NCBI GenBank assembly: GCA_050250695.1
Contig: JBFWOE010000041.1
Location: 1 to 21,427 of the forward strand
Origin: Ga0077527 sp050250695
GTDB lineage: Bacteria > Pseudomonadota > Gammaproteobacteria > Burkholderiales > SG8-41
Direction: 5' to 3'
Length of the DNA stretch: 21,427 nucleotides
The translations under genes and the position numbers were made by a program. Below are positions 16,087 through 21,427 of this stretch, piece after piece (position 1 is the stretch's first letter; the number at the start of each line of letters is the position of its first letter). The notes under the pieces were generated by a model. The model did not search any database and was not told the origin of the DNA. It worked only from the letters and a program-made list of their open reading frames with translations.

Positions 16087-17383
16087 CTTCGCGCAGGTGG
16101 GGCGCAAGATCGATCAGACGGTAAACGTCGATATTGCCCTTGCCCCGTGCCGTGATCGTGATGGGCCCTTCGAATTCGAACTGCGACTTCGAGCGGCGAT
16201 AGGTCATGGCATCGACGAAGATCATCCCCGCCTTGGCCTCGCCGGTGACCCGGCTTGCGGTATTGACCGTGTCACCCCACAGGTCATAGATGAACTTGCG
16301 GGTGCCGATCACCCCGGCCACCACCGGACCCGAGCAGATCCCGACATGGATGCCCAGCGGCATGCCCTTCTTCTCGGACAGTTCCGCCATGTAGCGGCGC
16401 ATTTCCAGTGCCAAACGCAGCATCGCAGCGCTATAGTCACGCGCATCCACTGCAAAATCAACGCCGTCATGTTCAATCAAGCCGCCGGCCACCATGTAAG
16501 CGTCGCCGATGGTCTTGATCTTTTCGAGGCGATAAAAATCAGCCATCGAATCAAATTTTGAGAATACTTCGTTGAGCAACTCCACCATGGCCTTGGGCGG
16601 CACCGTCTCGGCAAGGCTGGTGAAATTGATGATATCGGCGAACATCACGGTGACATCCGCGAACCCGTCCGCAATGATGCCCTGCTGGTCCTTCAGTCGG
16701 CGAGCGATCGGTGCAGGCAGGATGTTCAGCAGCAGGTTTTCGGATTTTTCCTGCTCGATGAGCAGCAGCTGGTTCTGCTGGGTGACCGCGGCCTCGAGCT
16801 TGTCACGCTGGCGCACGAAAAAACTGATCAGCAGGTACATGATCGTCGACATTGCGGCAAAATTCAGAGTGAAAAAAACCGCGATGCTTTGCATGGTCAC
16901 CCCGGATTCGACGCCGGAAGTGAGCCAGAAGTCGAAAAAGCCCGACACCGCCGTCAGGACGATGTATGCGGCAAACCAGGGCAGCGACTGGCGTGCGCCC
17001 TGGAAAATCATCACCCCCACCGGCGCCAGCAGCGCCCAAAGGGCGACTCCGGAAGAACTGACGTAGCTGCCGATGCTCCATTGCATGATGAACGGCATGA
17101 ACAGGAACAGACTGACCTGCAGGGTGCGGAATACCGCGAAATTCAGCGTGTAGACGTAATACGCCAGCGAAACCGCCGATATCGTCAGGTAGGCCAGCGG
17201 CACGGTCGTTGAGAACTTGATGCCCATCGCCCAGTACAGCGCGAGCCACAGGACAGAACCGAACCCCATCAGCCCGCAGGCGAAAATCAGCAGGGTTTTG
17301 TTGAGTTTGTCCTGCTCGGAATCCTGCTCGGTGATGACGCGATCGCTCAGACCATTGAGCCATGCGCGCAGCTTTACCAGCAT
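16076..17383 (-). CDS. Membrane-anchored class III adenylate cyclase
   Basis: This protein is predicted to convert ATP to cAMP. From the ATG at 17383 it is 435 aa: six hydrophobic segments (about 32–54, 60–80, 84–100, 113–127, 134–150, 163–189), a charged helical linker (RQRDKLEAAVTQQNQLL) and a class III catalytic domain. Metal-binding aspartates are Asp250 (FADIINF) and Asp294 (TIGDAYM). The adenine-specifying pair is Lys290 (KIKTIGD) and Asp367 (YDLWGD), and Asn374 and Arg378 (NTASR) stabilise the transition state. Catalytic residues are therefore complete for an adenylate rather than guanylate cyclase. The frame continues upstream to an ATG at 17452, but GGGAGA four bases before 17383 favours the shorter form. 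It is convergent with glnE (11-base overlap) and divergent from ilvE. Confidence 0.92.
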   Translation of the reverse strand: MLVKLRAWLNGLSDRVITEQDSEQDKLNKTLLIFACGLMGFGSVLWLALYWAMGIKFSTTVPLAYLTISAVSLAYYVYTLNFAVFRTLQVSLFLFMPFIMQWSIGSYVSSSGVALWALLAPVGVMIFQGARQSLPWFAAYIVLTAVSGFFDFWLTSGVESGVTMQSIAVFFTLNFAAMSTIMYLLISFFVRQRDKLEAAVTQQNQLLLIEQEKSENLLLNILPAPIARRLKDQQGIIADGFADVTVMFADIINFTSLAETVPPKAMVELLNEVFSKFDSMADFYRLEKIKTIGDAYMVAGGLIEHDGVDFAVDARDYSAAMLRLALEMRRYMAELSEKKGMPLGIHVGICSGPVVAGVIGTRKFIYDLWGDTVNTASRVTGEAKAGMIFVDAMTYRRSKSQFEFEGPITITARGKGNIDVYRLIDLAPHLREVTV

Positions 17384-17606
17384 CTTCTCTCCCACGTTGA
17401 TTCGCCGGATGACAGCGGAATCCGCATTCAAGACCCCTGTTATATCCGCCATTGTACCCGGTTAATGCGCCGACTTCGATAAACGGCGGCGCACGCATCG
17501 GCAATGCCTGGCAAATCGGCTAAAATGCCGGTTCTCGGTGCCCCCAGGACGCATAGCCGCAGTCCGGCACGGTAATCCAAACCACTGAAAATCGGAGAAT
17601 ACTGGC
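17384..17606. other. Divergent intergenic region between the cyclase and ilvE
   Basis: This 223-base region contains no coding sequence that I can support. Toward ilvE, TAAAAT at 17521–17526 with TCGGCA at 17498–17503 (17-base spacing, 4 of 6 matches to TTGACA) is a plausible σ70-type promoter. Toward the cyclase, TATAAC at 17444–17439 is a candidate −10. The ilvE ribosome-binding site GGAG is at 17594–17597. No leader-peptide attenuator with a branched-chain codon run was found. Confidence 0.5.
17388..17393 (-). promoter_or_regulatory. Ribosome-binding site deciding the cyclase start
   Basis: GGGAGA on the − strand four bases before the ATG at 17383. The alternative ATG at 17452 has no comparable sequence. 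A TATAAC hexamer at 17444–17439 (− strand) lies inside the longer reading frame and would be a fitting −10 for the shorter one. Confidence 0.55.
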
Positions 17607-18533
17607 ATGTCGATGGCAGACCGCGACGGGCAGATCTGGTACGACGGGAAACTGGTGCCTTGGCGCAACGCAAACACCCACGTCCTGACCCATTCGCTGC
17701 ACTACGGTCTTGCCGTGTTCGAAGGCCTGCGGGCTTACAAGACCGGCTCGGGCACGGCAATTTTCCGCCTCAGGGAACACACCGACCGGCTCTACAACTC
17801 GGCACACATCTACATGATGAAGATCCCCTTTTCGCGCGAGGTGCTGATGGAAGCGCACAAGGAAGTTGTCCGCGCCAACAAGCTGGAATCCTGCTACATC
17901 CGCCCGATCGCCTTTTTCGGATCTGAAAAAATGGGGGTGTCACCCAAAGGTGCCAGCGTGCACGTGGCCATCGCGGCATGGCCCTGGGGCGCCTACCTGG
18001 GCGCGGAAGCCCTCGAAAAAGGCATCCGCGTCAAGACTTCGTCCTATGCACGTCATCACGTCAATGTCTCCATGTGCCGCGCCAAGTATTCCGGCACCTA
18101 CGCCAACTCGATACTGGCCAACCTCGAGGCCACGGAACACGGTTACGATGAAGGCCTGCTGCTTGACGTCGACGGCTTCGTCGCCGAGGGCTCGGGTGAA
18201 AACCTGTTCATGGTCAAAGACGGGAAAATCTACGAACCGGAACTGACCAGTGCGCTGATCGGCATCACCCGCGGCTCCATCATCACGCTCGCCGAGGAAA
18301 TGGGCTACTCGGTCTCAGCGCGGCGCATCACCCGCGACGACCTCTACATCGCCGACGAAGCCTTCTTCACCGGCACCGCGGCCGAGGTCACACCGATCCG
18401 TGAAGTCGACGGCCGCACCATCGGCAACGGCAAACGCGGGCCGGTGACCGAACGCCTGCAGGCCATGTTCTTTGACTGTGTCAACGGCAAGGCCGCCGCC
18501 CACCGCGACTGGCTGACGCCGGTGGCCGCCTGA
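17607..18533 (+). CDS. ilvE: Branched-chain amino acid aminotransferase
   Basis: This PLP-dependent class IV aminotransferase performs the last step of valine, isoleucine and leucine synthesis with glutamate as amino donor. The 308-aa protein matches the IlvE length. It has the cofactor lysine Lys160 (CRAKYSGTYANS), Glu194 in VAEGSGENLF that contacts the PLP ring nitrogen, and the HSLHYGLAVFEGLRAY N-terminal motif. EAFFTGTAAEVTPI near the C-terminus completes the family pattern. The ATG is preceded by GGAG at nine bases. A small zinc-finger gene follows after only five bases and waaF after that, so the three may share a transcript. Confidence 0.97.
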   Translation: MSMADRDGQIWYDGKLVPWRNANTHVLTHSLHYGLAVFEGLRAYKTGSGTAIFRLREHTDRLYNSAHIYMMKIPFSREVLMEAHKEVVRANKLESCYIRPIAFFGSEKMGVSPKGASVHVAIAAWPWGAYLGAEALEKGIRVKTSSYARHHVNVSMCRAKYSGTYANSILANLEATEHGYDEGLLLDVDGFVAEGSGENLFMVKDGKIYEPELTSALIGITRGSIITLAEEMGYSVSARRITRDDLYIADEAFFTGTAAEVTPIREVDGRTIGNGKRGPVTERLQAMFFDCVNGKAAAHRDWLTPVAA

Positions 18534-18538
18534 AAACC

Positions 18539-18742
18539 ATGAGCGAACCTGCCGCCAACACTTCGCGCCGCATCGAAGTCACGGCCGAAGACCTGCCCCT
18601 GCACTGCCCGATGCCCTCGATGCTGCTGTGGAACTCGCATCCCCGCGTCTTCCTGCCGATCGAGAACACCGGCGAAGCCCTGTGCCCGTACTGCGGCACG
18701 CGCTACGCGTTGAAGGGCGGCGCGGCAGCCGGCCACCACTGA
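18539..18742 (+). CDS. Small zinc-finger (zf-CHCC) domain protein
   Basis: This 67-aa protein of the zf-CHCC family has the expected ligand set Cys23, His34, Cys49 and Cys52 (C-x10-H-x14-C-x2-C) in LPLHCPMPS…NSHPRVFLPI…CPYCGTRY. The domain is related to the C-terminal zinc-binding part of the mitochondrial complex I subunit NDUFS6. In proteobacteria the free-standing protein is widespread but not assigned a firm function. The gene starts five bases after ilvE with no strong ribosome-binding site, so translational coupling to ilvE is plausible. A strong hairpin follows its stop codon and precedes waaF. Confidence 0.9.
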   Translation: MSEPAANTSRRIEVTAEDLPLHCPMPSMLLWNSHPRVFLPIENTGEALCPYCGTRYALKGGAAAGHH

Positions 18743-18748
18743 GCGCGC

Positions 18749-18782
18749 GTGCAGTCCGGGCCTGCACTGCGCGGGACTGCAC
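18749..18782 (+). repeat. Perfect 9-bp inverted repeat (hairpin) directly upstream of waaF
   Basis: The arms GTGCAGTCC (18749–18757) and GGACTGCAC (18774–18782) are perfect reverse complements around a 16-base GC-rich loop. The structure ends seven bases before the waaF ATG at 18790 and begins six bases after the zinc-finger stop. It has no T-tract. As RNA it would occupy the waaF ribosome-binding region. Confidence 0.65.
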
Positions 18783-18789
18783 AACGGTC

Positions 18790-19803
18790 ATGAATATTCT
18801 CGTTGTCGGCCCGTCCTGGGTCGGCGATACCGTCCTCTCCCAACCCATGTTGCGCCTGCTCGCGCAGCGCCACCCCGGCGCGGCCATCGATTACCTCGCA
18901 CCGCCGTGGACGCTGCCACTGCTCGCGCGCATGCCCGAAGTACGCCGCGGCCTCGCCAATCCCTTCGGCCACGGCGCGCTGCAACTGGGTGCGCGCCGCC
19001 GGCTCGGCCGGGAACTGGGTGCCGCGGGCTACAGCCTCGCCGTGGTGCTGCCAAATTCGTGGAAGTCCGCGCTGGTTCCGTGGTTCGCCGGCATCCCGTC
19101 GCGCACCGGTTTCCGCGGTGAAGCACGCTGGGGCCTGCTCAACGACCTGCGCACGCTCGACGAACGCGCTCTGCCGCAGATGGCGCAGCGTTTTGCCGCA
19201 CTGGCGCTGCCGCCCGGCATCCTGCTCCCGGGAGCATTGCCCAACCCGGTCCTGCAATCTACCGCGGAACAGCGGCAGCGCCTGCTGGCGCGTCTCGGGC
19301 TCGACTCCGCCAGGCCGGCAGTCGCATTCTGTCCGGGTGCTGAATACGGTCCGGCCAAGCGCTGGCCCGAACGGCATTTCGCTGCGCTCGCGCGGCTGCT
19401 CGCCGCACGCGGCTACGCCGTCTGGCTGGTGGGTTCACCGAAGGACCATGCCATTGCCGAAACCATCGCGCAGGATGCCCCCGGCTGCTGCAGCAACCTG
19501 TGCGGGAAAACCGGCATCGACGAGGCCGCGGATCTGCTCGCCGCCGCGCGCCTGACCATCACCAACGACTCCGGCCTGATGCACGTCGCCGCCGCAGTCG
19601 GCCGTCCGGTGGTCGCGCTCTACGGTTCGAGTTCGCCGCGATTCACCCCACCACTCAGTGCCGAAGCCCGCATCCTGTTCCTGAAAATGGAATGCAGCCC
19701 GTGCTTTGAACGTGTCTGCCCGCTGGGTCACTTCAAATGCCTCAACGACCTCCTTCCCGAGCACGTATTTGCCGCCATCGATTTTGCTAGAATCGATCCC
19801 TGA
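18790..19803 (+). CDS. waaF: ADP-heptose:LPS heptosyltransferase II
   Basis: WaaF adds the second L-glycero-D-manno-heptose to the lipopolysaccharide inner core at the cytoplasmic face of the inner membrane. The 337-aa product shows the glycosyltransferase family 9 pattern. The N-terminal domain begins MNILVVGPSWVGDTVLSQP; the linker carries FCPGAEYGPAKRWPERHFA; the sugar-nucleotide site TITNDSGLMHVAAAVGRPVVALYG is at ~257–280. The C-terminal CSPCFERVCPLGHFKC cysteine cluster is typical of WaaF. The frame is open upstream through the zinc-finger gene, but homology starts at this ATG. No normal ribosome-binding site is seen; instead a strong hairpin ends seven bases before it. Confidence 0.95.
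   Translation: MNILVVGPSWVGDTVLSQPMLRLLAQRHPGAAIDYLAPPWTLPLLARMPEVRRGLANPFGHGALQLGARRRLGRELGAAGYSLAVVLPNSWKSALVPWFAGIPSRTGFRGEARWGLLNDLRTLDERALPQMAQRFAALALPPGILLPGALPNPVLQSTAEQRQRLLARLGLDSARPAVAFCPGAEYGPAKRWPERHFAALARLLAARGYAVWLVGSPKDHAIAETIAQDAPGCCSNLCGKTGIDEAADLLAAARLTITNDSGLMHVAAAVGRPVVALYGSSSPRFTPPLSAEARILFLKMECSPCFERVCPLGHFKCLNDLLPEHVFAAIDFARIDP
19788..19793 (+). promoter_or_regulatory. Candidate extended −10 promoter at the waaF 3' end
   Basis: TAGAAT preceded by TGC forms an extended −10 inside the last codons of waaF, 36 bases before the GTG start of the next gene. It lies in the centre of an inverted repeat, ATCGATT (19777–19783) with AATCGAT (19791–19797). It could give the following gene its own promoter. 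Confidence 0.35.
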
Positions 19804-19828
19804 TTTCGCGCACGAATGAGGAGTCGTC

Positions 19829-20263
19829 GTGAAAAAAACGCTGTTCGCCACGCCGCAGGATGCCGAAGCAGCGTTCTACGACGCGCTGGTCAGGCGCGAC
19901 CTCGAAGCCATGATGGAAGTCTGGTCCGATGACGATGAGGTCTATTGCGTGCATCCCGGCGGCGCACGCATTTCCGGAGTCGACCGCATCCGCGAATCCT
20001 GGGACCGGATATTTTCCGGCGGCCAGCAATTGCGCTTCAGCCTGCGCGACCAGCAGCTGATCCACACCATGATGCTTGCAGTGCACAGCGTCTATGAACA
20101 CATTTCCGTCGCCGGTCAGCCGCGCACCAGCCAGCCGATGATCGCCACCAACGTCTACCAGCGCACCAGCCACGGCTGGCGCATGGTCGCGCACCATGCC
20201 GCGCCGGCCCCGGCATCGGCGAAAGACGCCCCGGAAGAACCGGTGGCCAAGACCCTGCACTGA
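19829..20263 (+). CDS. NTF2/SnoaL-like (DUF4440-type) protein
   Basis: This 144-aa protein has the cone-shaped NTF2-like fold. The N-terminal helix DAEAAFYDALVRRDLEAMMEV is followed by WSDDDEVYCVHPGGARISG and the DRIRESWDRIF helix, then the β-strands ending TNVYQRTSHGWRMVAHHAAP. The DDDEVYCVHPGG stretch and the final HHAAP motif are common in bacterial SnoaL-like proteins related to ketosteroid isomerase, but specific activity cannot be assigned. A tail of about 20 residues rich in Ala, Pro and Glu follows the fold. The GTG start is supported by GAGGAG five bases upstream (19818–19823). It is downstream of waaF in the same direction with a 25-base gap. Confidence 0.85.
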   Translation: MKKTLFATPQDAEAAFYDALVRRDLEAMMEVWSDDDEVYCVHPGGARISGVDRIRESWDRIFSGGQQLRFSLRDQQLIHTMMLAVHSVYEHISVAGQPRTSQPMIATNVYQRTSHGWRMVAHHAAPAPASAKDAPEEPVAKTLH

Positions 20264-20437
20264 ACAGCGCCGCGAGCTTCCGCAATTACTGACCACATCG
20301 TGAATTCCTGCGCGATTCCGTGCAGGCCTTCCGCTATACTCAGCCAGTCCGTTTGGTGGACCATTTGGAAACACGCACCGGTTCGCGGCACAACGCGGCC
20401 CGCTGTATTGCGTGTTTCATTTCAATCCTGAATTGCA
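20264..20437 (+). other. 174-base leader region of the ComA-like gene with a candidate promoter
   Basis: No coding sequence is evident. TATACT at 20335–20340 is a possible −10, with no good −35 at 17 bases. From there about 90 bases of leader precede the ATG, containing the long inverted repeat at 20369–20417. No Shine-Dalgarno is present immediately before the ATG at 20438. Confidence 0.4.
20369..20417. repeat. Long-looped inverted repeat in the leader of the ComA-like gene
   Basis: The arms AAACACGCA (20369–20377) and TGCGTGTTT (20409–20417) are perfectly complementary over nine bases around 31 bases. Within the loop a further GCGG/CCGC pairing is possible. It may be an RNA structure or two half-sites for a regulator; there is no adjoining T-run beyond TTT. 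Confidence 0.55.
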
Positions 20438-21274
20438 ATGACCGACACCCCGATCATGACCACACCTGCCGCTGAACTGTCATTGCCGCCGCGCACCCCA
20501 AAACCACGCCGCCGCGGCATCACCTCGATGATCGACTTCGGCCCCGACACCTTCGGCTGGTCGGGCGGGGAAAACGGCATTCGCGACCTGCTCAGCGTCG
20601 CCGCCGAATACATCGACTACGCCAAGATCTACGCGATGAACGCGCTGCTGATCCCGGCAGGCACCGTCAAGCGCACGACGCAGCTCTACCTCGATGCCGG
20701 CGTAATGCCTTTCGCCGGCGGCATCCTCTTCGAATACGCTTGGCACCGCAACGAAATCGACGGCCTGGTCGCCCTGCTCAAACGCCTCGCCATTCCGGGA
20801 CTGGAGATTTCCGAGAATTACGTGACGCTCAGCGAAGACGACCGCAAGCGCATGATCGGGCGCTTCCAGAAGGAAAACATCAAGGTGGTCTACGAATTCG
20901 GCCGCAAGAATCCGGAAGATGCGCTGAGCCTCGAATACCTCGAGGGCATCGTGCGTTCGGTTGCGGCGCAGGGCATCCACCACGTCACCGTAGAACAATG
21001 CGAAATGGATCTGCTCGCCAAGGACGCGCCGCAGAGCCTGAAGGCGCTGTGCGCGCAGGACTGGTTCGACCACGTGGTGATCGAGGCAGACCCCTACCGC
21101 TTTCCACAGCAGCACGTGCAGATGCTTCGTGACTTCGGCCGTGACGTGAACCTCGCCAACATCGCACCGGGCCAGGTGCTTCGCCTCGAGGGTTTCCGCC
21201 AGGGCGTGGGCCGCGCGGTGAACTATTCCCTGCTGTCGGGTGACGATTCACGCCCGGCGGGCATAGACCGCTGA
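20438..21274 (+). CDS. ComA (phosphosulfolactate synthase)-family protein with divergent active site
   Basis: This 278-aa TIM-barrel protein is related to ComA, which adds sulfite to phosphoenolpyruvate in coenzyme M synthesis. Shared family landmarks, compared from memory with archaeal ComA, are the strand YIDYAK (Lys63), AGGILFEYA (Glu99), GLEISE (Glu123), the VVYEFGRK strand (Glu153, Lys157), IEADPYRFPQQ (Glu216) and VNLANIAP (~237–244). Several hallmarks are changed: the KFGWGTS loop reads KIYAMNA, the early DKG reads DFG (33–35), and the IEGRESG strand reads VEQCEMD (185–191). Fold-family membership is therefore strong, while the sulfite/PEP reaction is uncertain. About 26 Pro/Arg-rich residues precede the barrel. 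An alternative ATG exists at 20456. It is followed 42 bases later by an FAD-dependent dehydrogenase gene, probably in one operon. Confidence 0.85.
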   Translation: MTDTPIMTTPAAELSLPPRTPKPRRRGITSMIDFGPDTFGWSGGENGIRDLLSVAAEYIDYAKIYAMNALLIPAGTVKRTTQLYLDAGVMPFAGGILFEYAWHRNEIDGLVALLKRLAIPGLEISENYVTLSEDDRKRMIGRFQKENIKVVYEFGRKNPEDALSLEYLEGIVRSVAAQGIHHVTVEQCEMDLLAKDAPQSLKALCAQDWFDHVVIEADPYRFPQQHVQMLRDFGRDVNLANIAPGQVLRLEGFRQGVGRAVNYSLLSGDDSRPAGIDR

Positions 21275-21316
21275 TACGCAGGCACCTGTTTTTTTCAAAA
21301 TTTCAAGAGAAAACTG

Positions 21317-21427
21317 ATGAGCACTTCGATATTCGGCTCCCCTGATGTCATCGTCGTCGGCGCCGGCAATGCCGCCGCCTGCGCCGCCCACGCCGCACGC
21401 GAGTCCGGCGGCCGCGTAATCATGCTG
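21317..21427 (+). CDS. FAD-dependent dehydrogenase, N-terminal 37 residues (continues past the window)
   Basis: Only the start is present. After MSTSIFGSPD comes a dinucleotide-binding βαβ unit, VIVVGAGNAAACAAHAARESG, with the G-x-G-x2-A pattern for FAD and a closing strand RVIML. The GAGNAAACAA wording is characteristic of the fumarate reductase/succinate dehydrogenase flavoprotein group, in particular TcuA-type tricarballylate dehydrogenases, but 37 residues cannot settle the substrate. AAGAGAAA before the ATG is a weak ribosome-binding site. The 42-base gap after the ComA-like gene holds no convincing terminator, so co-transcription is likely. Confidence 0.75.
   Translation, partial: MSTSIFGSPDVIVVGAGNAAACAAHAARESGGRVIML

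Noticed and set aside
14941..16107. 388-codon open frame on the − strand opposite glnE
   Set aside because: It lies entirely antisense to conserved glnE coding sequence, and the translation has no recognisable domain.
21280..21298. CAGGCACCTG followed by seven T after the ComA-like gene
   Set aside because: A stable loop allows only about three base pairs in the stem, so the T-run alone does not make a terminator. The following flavoprotein gene is 42 bases away and looks co-transcribed.
1..21427. Mobile elements, CRISPR arrays, tRNA or rRNA genes
   Set aside because: No transposase or integrase coding sequence, regularly spaced repeats, tRNA cloverleaf or rRNA-like stretch was recognised anywhere in the window.

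Overview
The window reads as a chromosomal segment of a high-GC betaproteobacterium, probably within the Nitrosomonadales/Rhodocyclales/Burkholderiales space. The grounds are codon bias, the yhdP–nitrilase–tldD run divergent from glnE, and the stretch ilvE – zf-CHCC protein – waaF. The species cannot be named from the sequence. Gene density is very high. No gene-free stretch exceeds about 225 bases, and I saw no rRNA, tRNA, CRISPR array, transposase or prophage gene.

Layout. (1) 1–373: the 3' end of nth (endonuclease III, + strand), closed by a strong bidirectional terminator. (2) 402–1086 (−): two tandem small c-type cytochromes, divergent from (3) a SulP-family anion transporter with a STAS domain (1188–3038, +). 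(4) 3045–3488 (−): a universal stress protein, convergent with the transporter. (5) 3608–4159 (+): PduO-type cob(I)alamin adenosyltransferase, tail-to-tail with a BtuF-like corrinoid-binding protein. (6) 13296–4169 (−): a nine-kilobase co-directional run, in transcription order yhdP, a 103-aa secreted orphan, a nitrilase-family amidase, tldD, aroG (DAHP synthase), a stand-alone cyclic-nucleotide-binding protein, and btuF-like. Internal promoters are visible at least before aroG. (7) 13372–16086 (+): glnE, whose end overlaps (8) a membrane-bound class III adenylate cyclase (17383–16076, −). (9) 17607–20263 (+): ilvE, a small zinc-finger protein, waaF and an NTF2/SnoaL-like protein. (10) 20438–end (+): a ComA (phosphosulfolactate synthase)-family protein followed by the start of an FAD-dependent dehydrogenase of the fumarate reductase/tricarballylate dehydrogenase type.

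Most of the segment is core metabolism and envelope biology: nitrogen control (glnE), amino-acid synthesis (aroG, ilvE), cobalamin salvage (the adenosyltransferase and the BtuF-like protein), lipid and LPS assembly (yhdP, waaF) and cAMP signalling (the cyclase and a cyclic-nucleotide-binding protein in the same window).

The least explained part is the right edge. The ComA-like enzyme keeps the family scaffold but has lost several hallmark active-site residues, and it is paired with a flavoprotein in what looks like an operon running out of the window. It is preceded by a 174-base leader carrying a long inverted repeat. Two further non-coding signals stand out: a near-identical 24-base AT-rich element with perfect IHF-consensus cores in front of both tldD and aroG, and a 9-bp perfect hairpin directly upstream of the waaF start.
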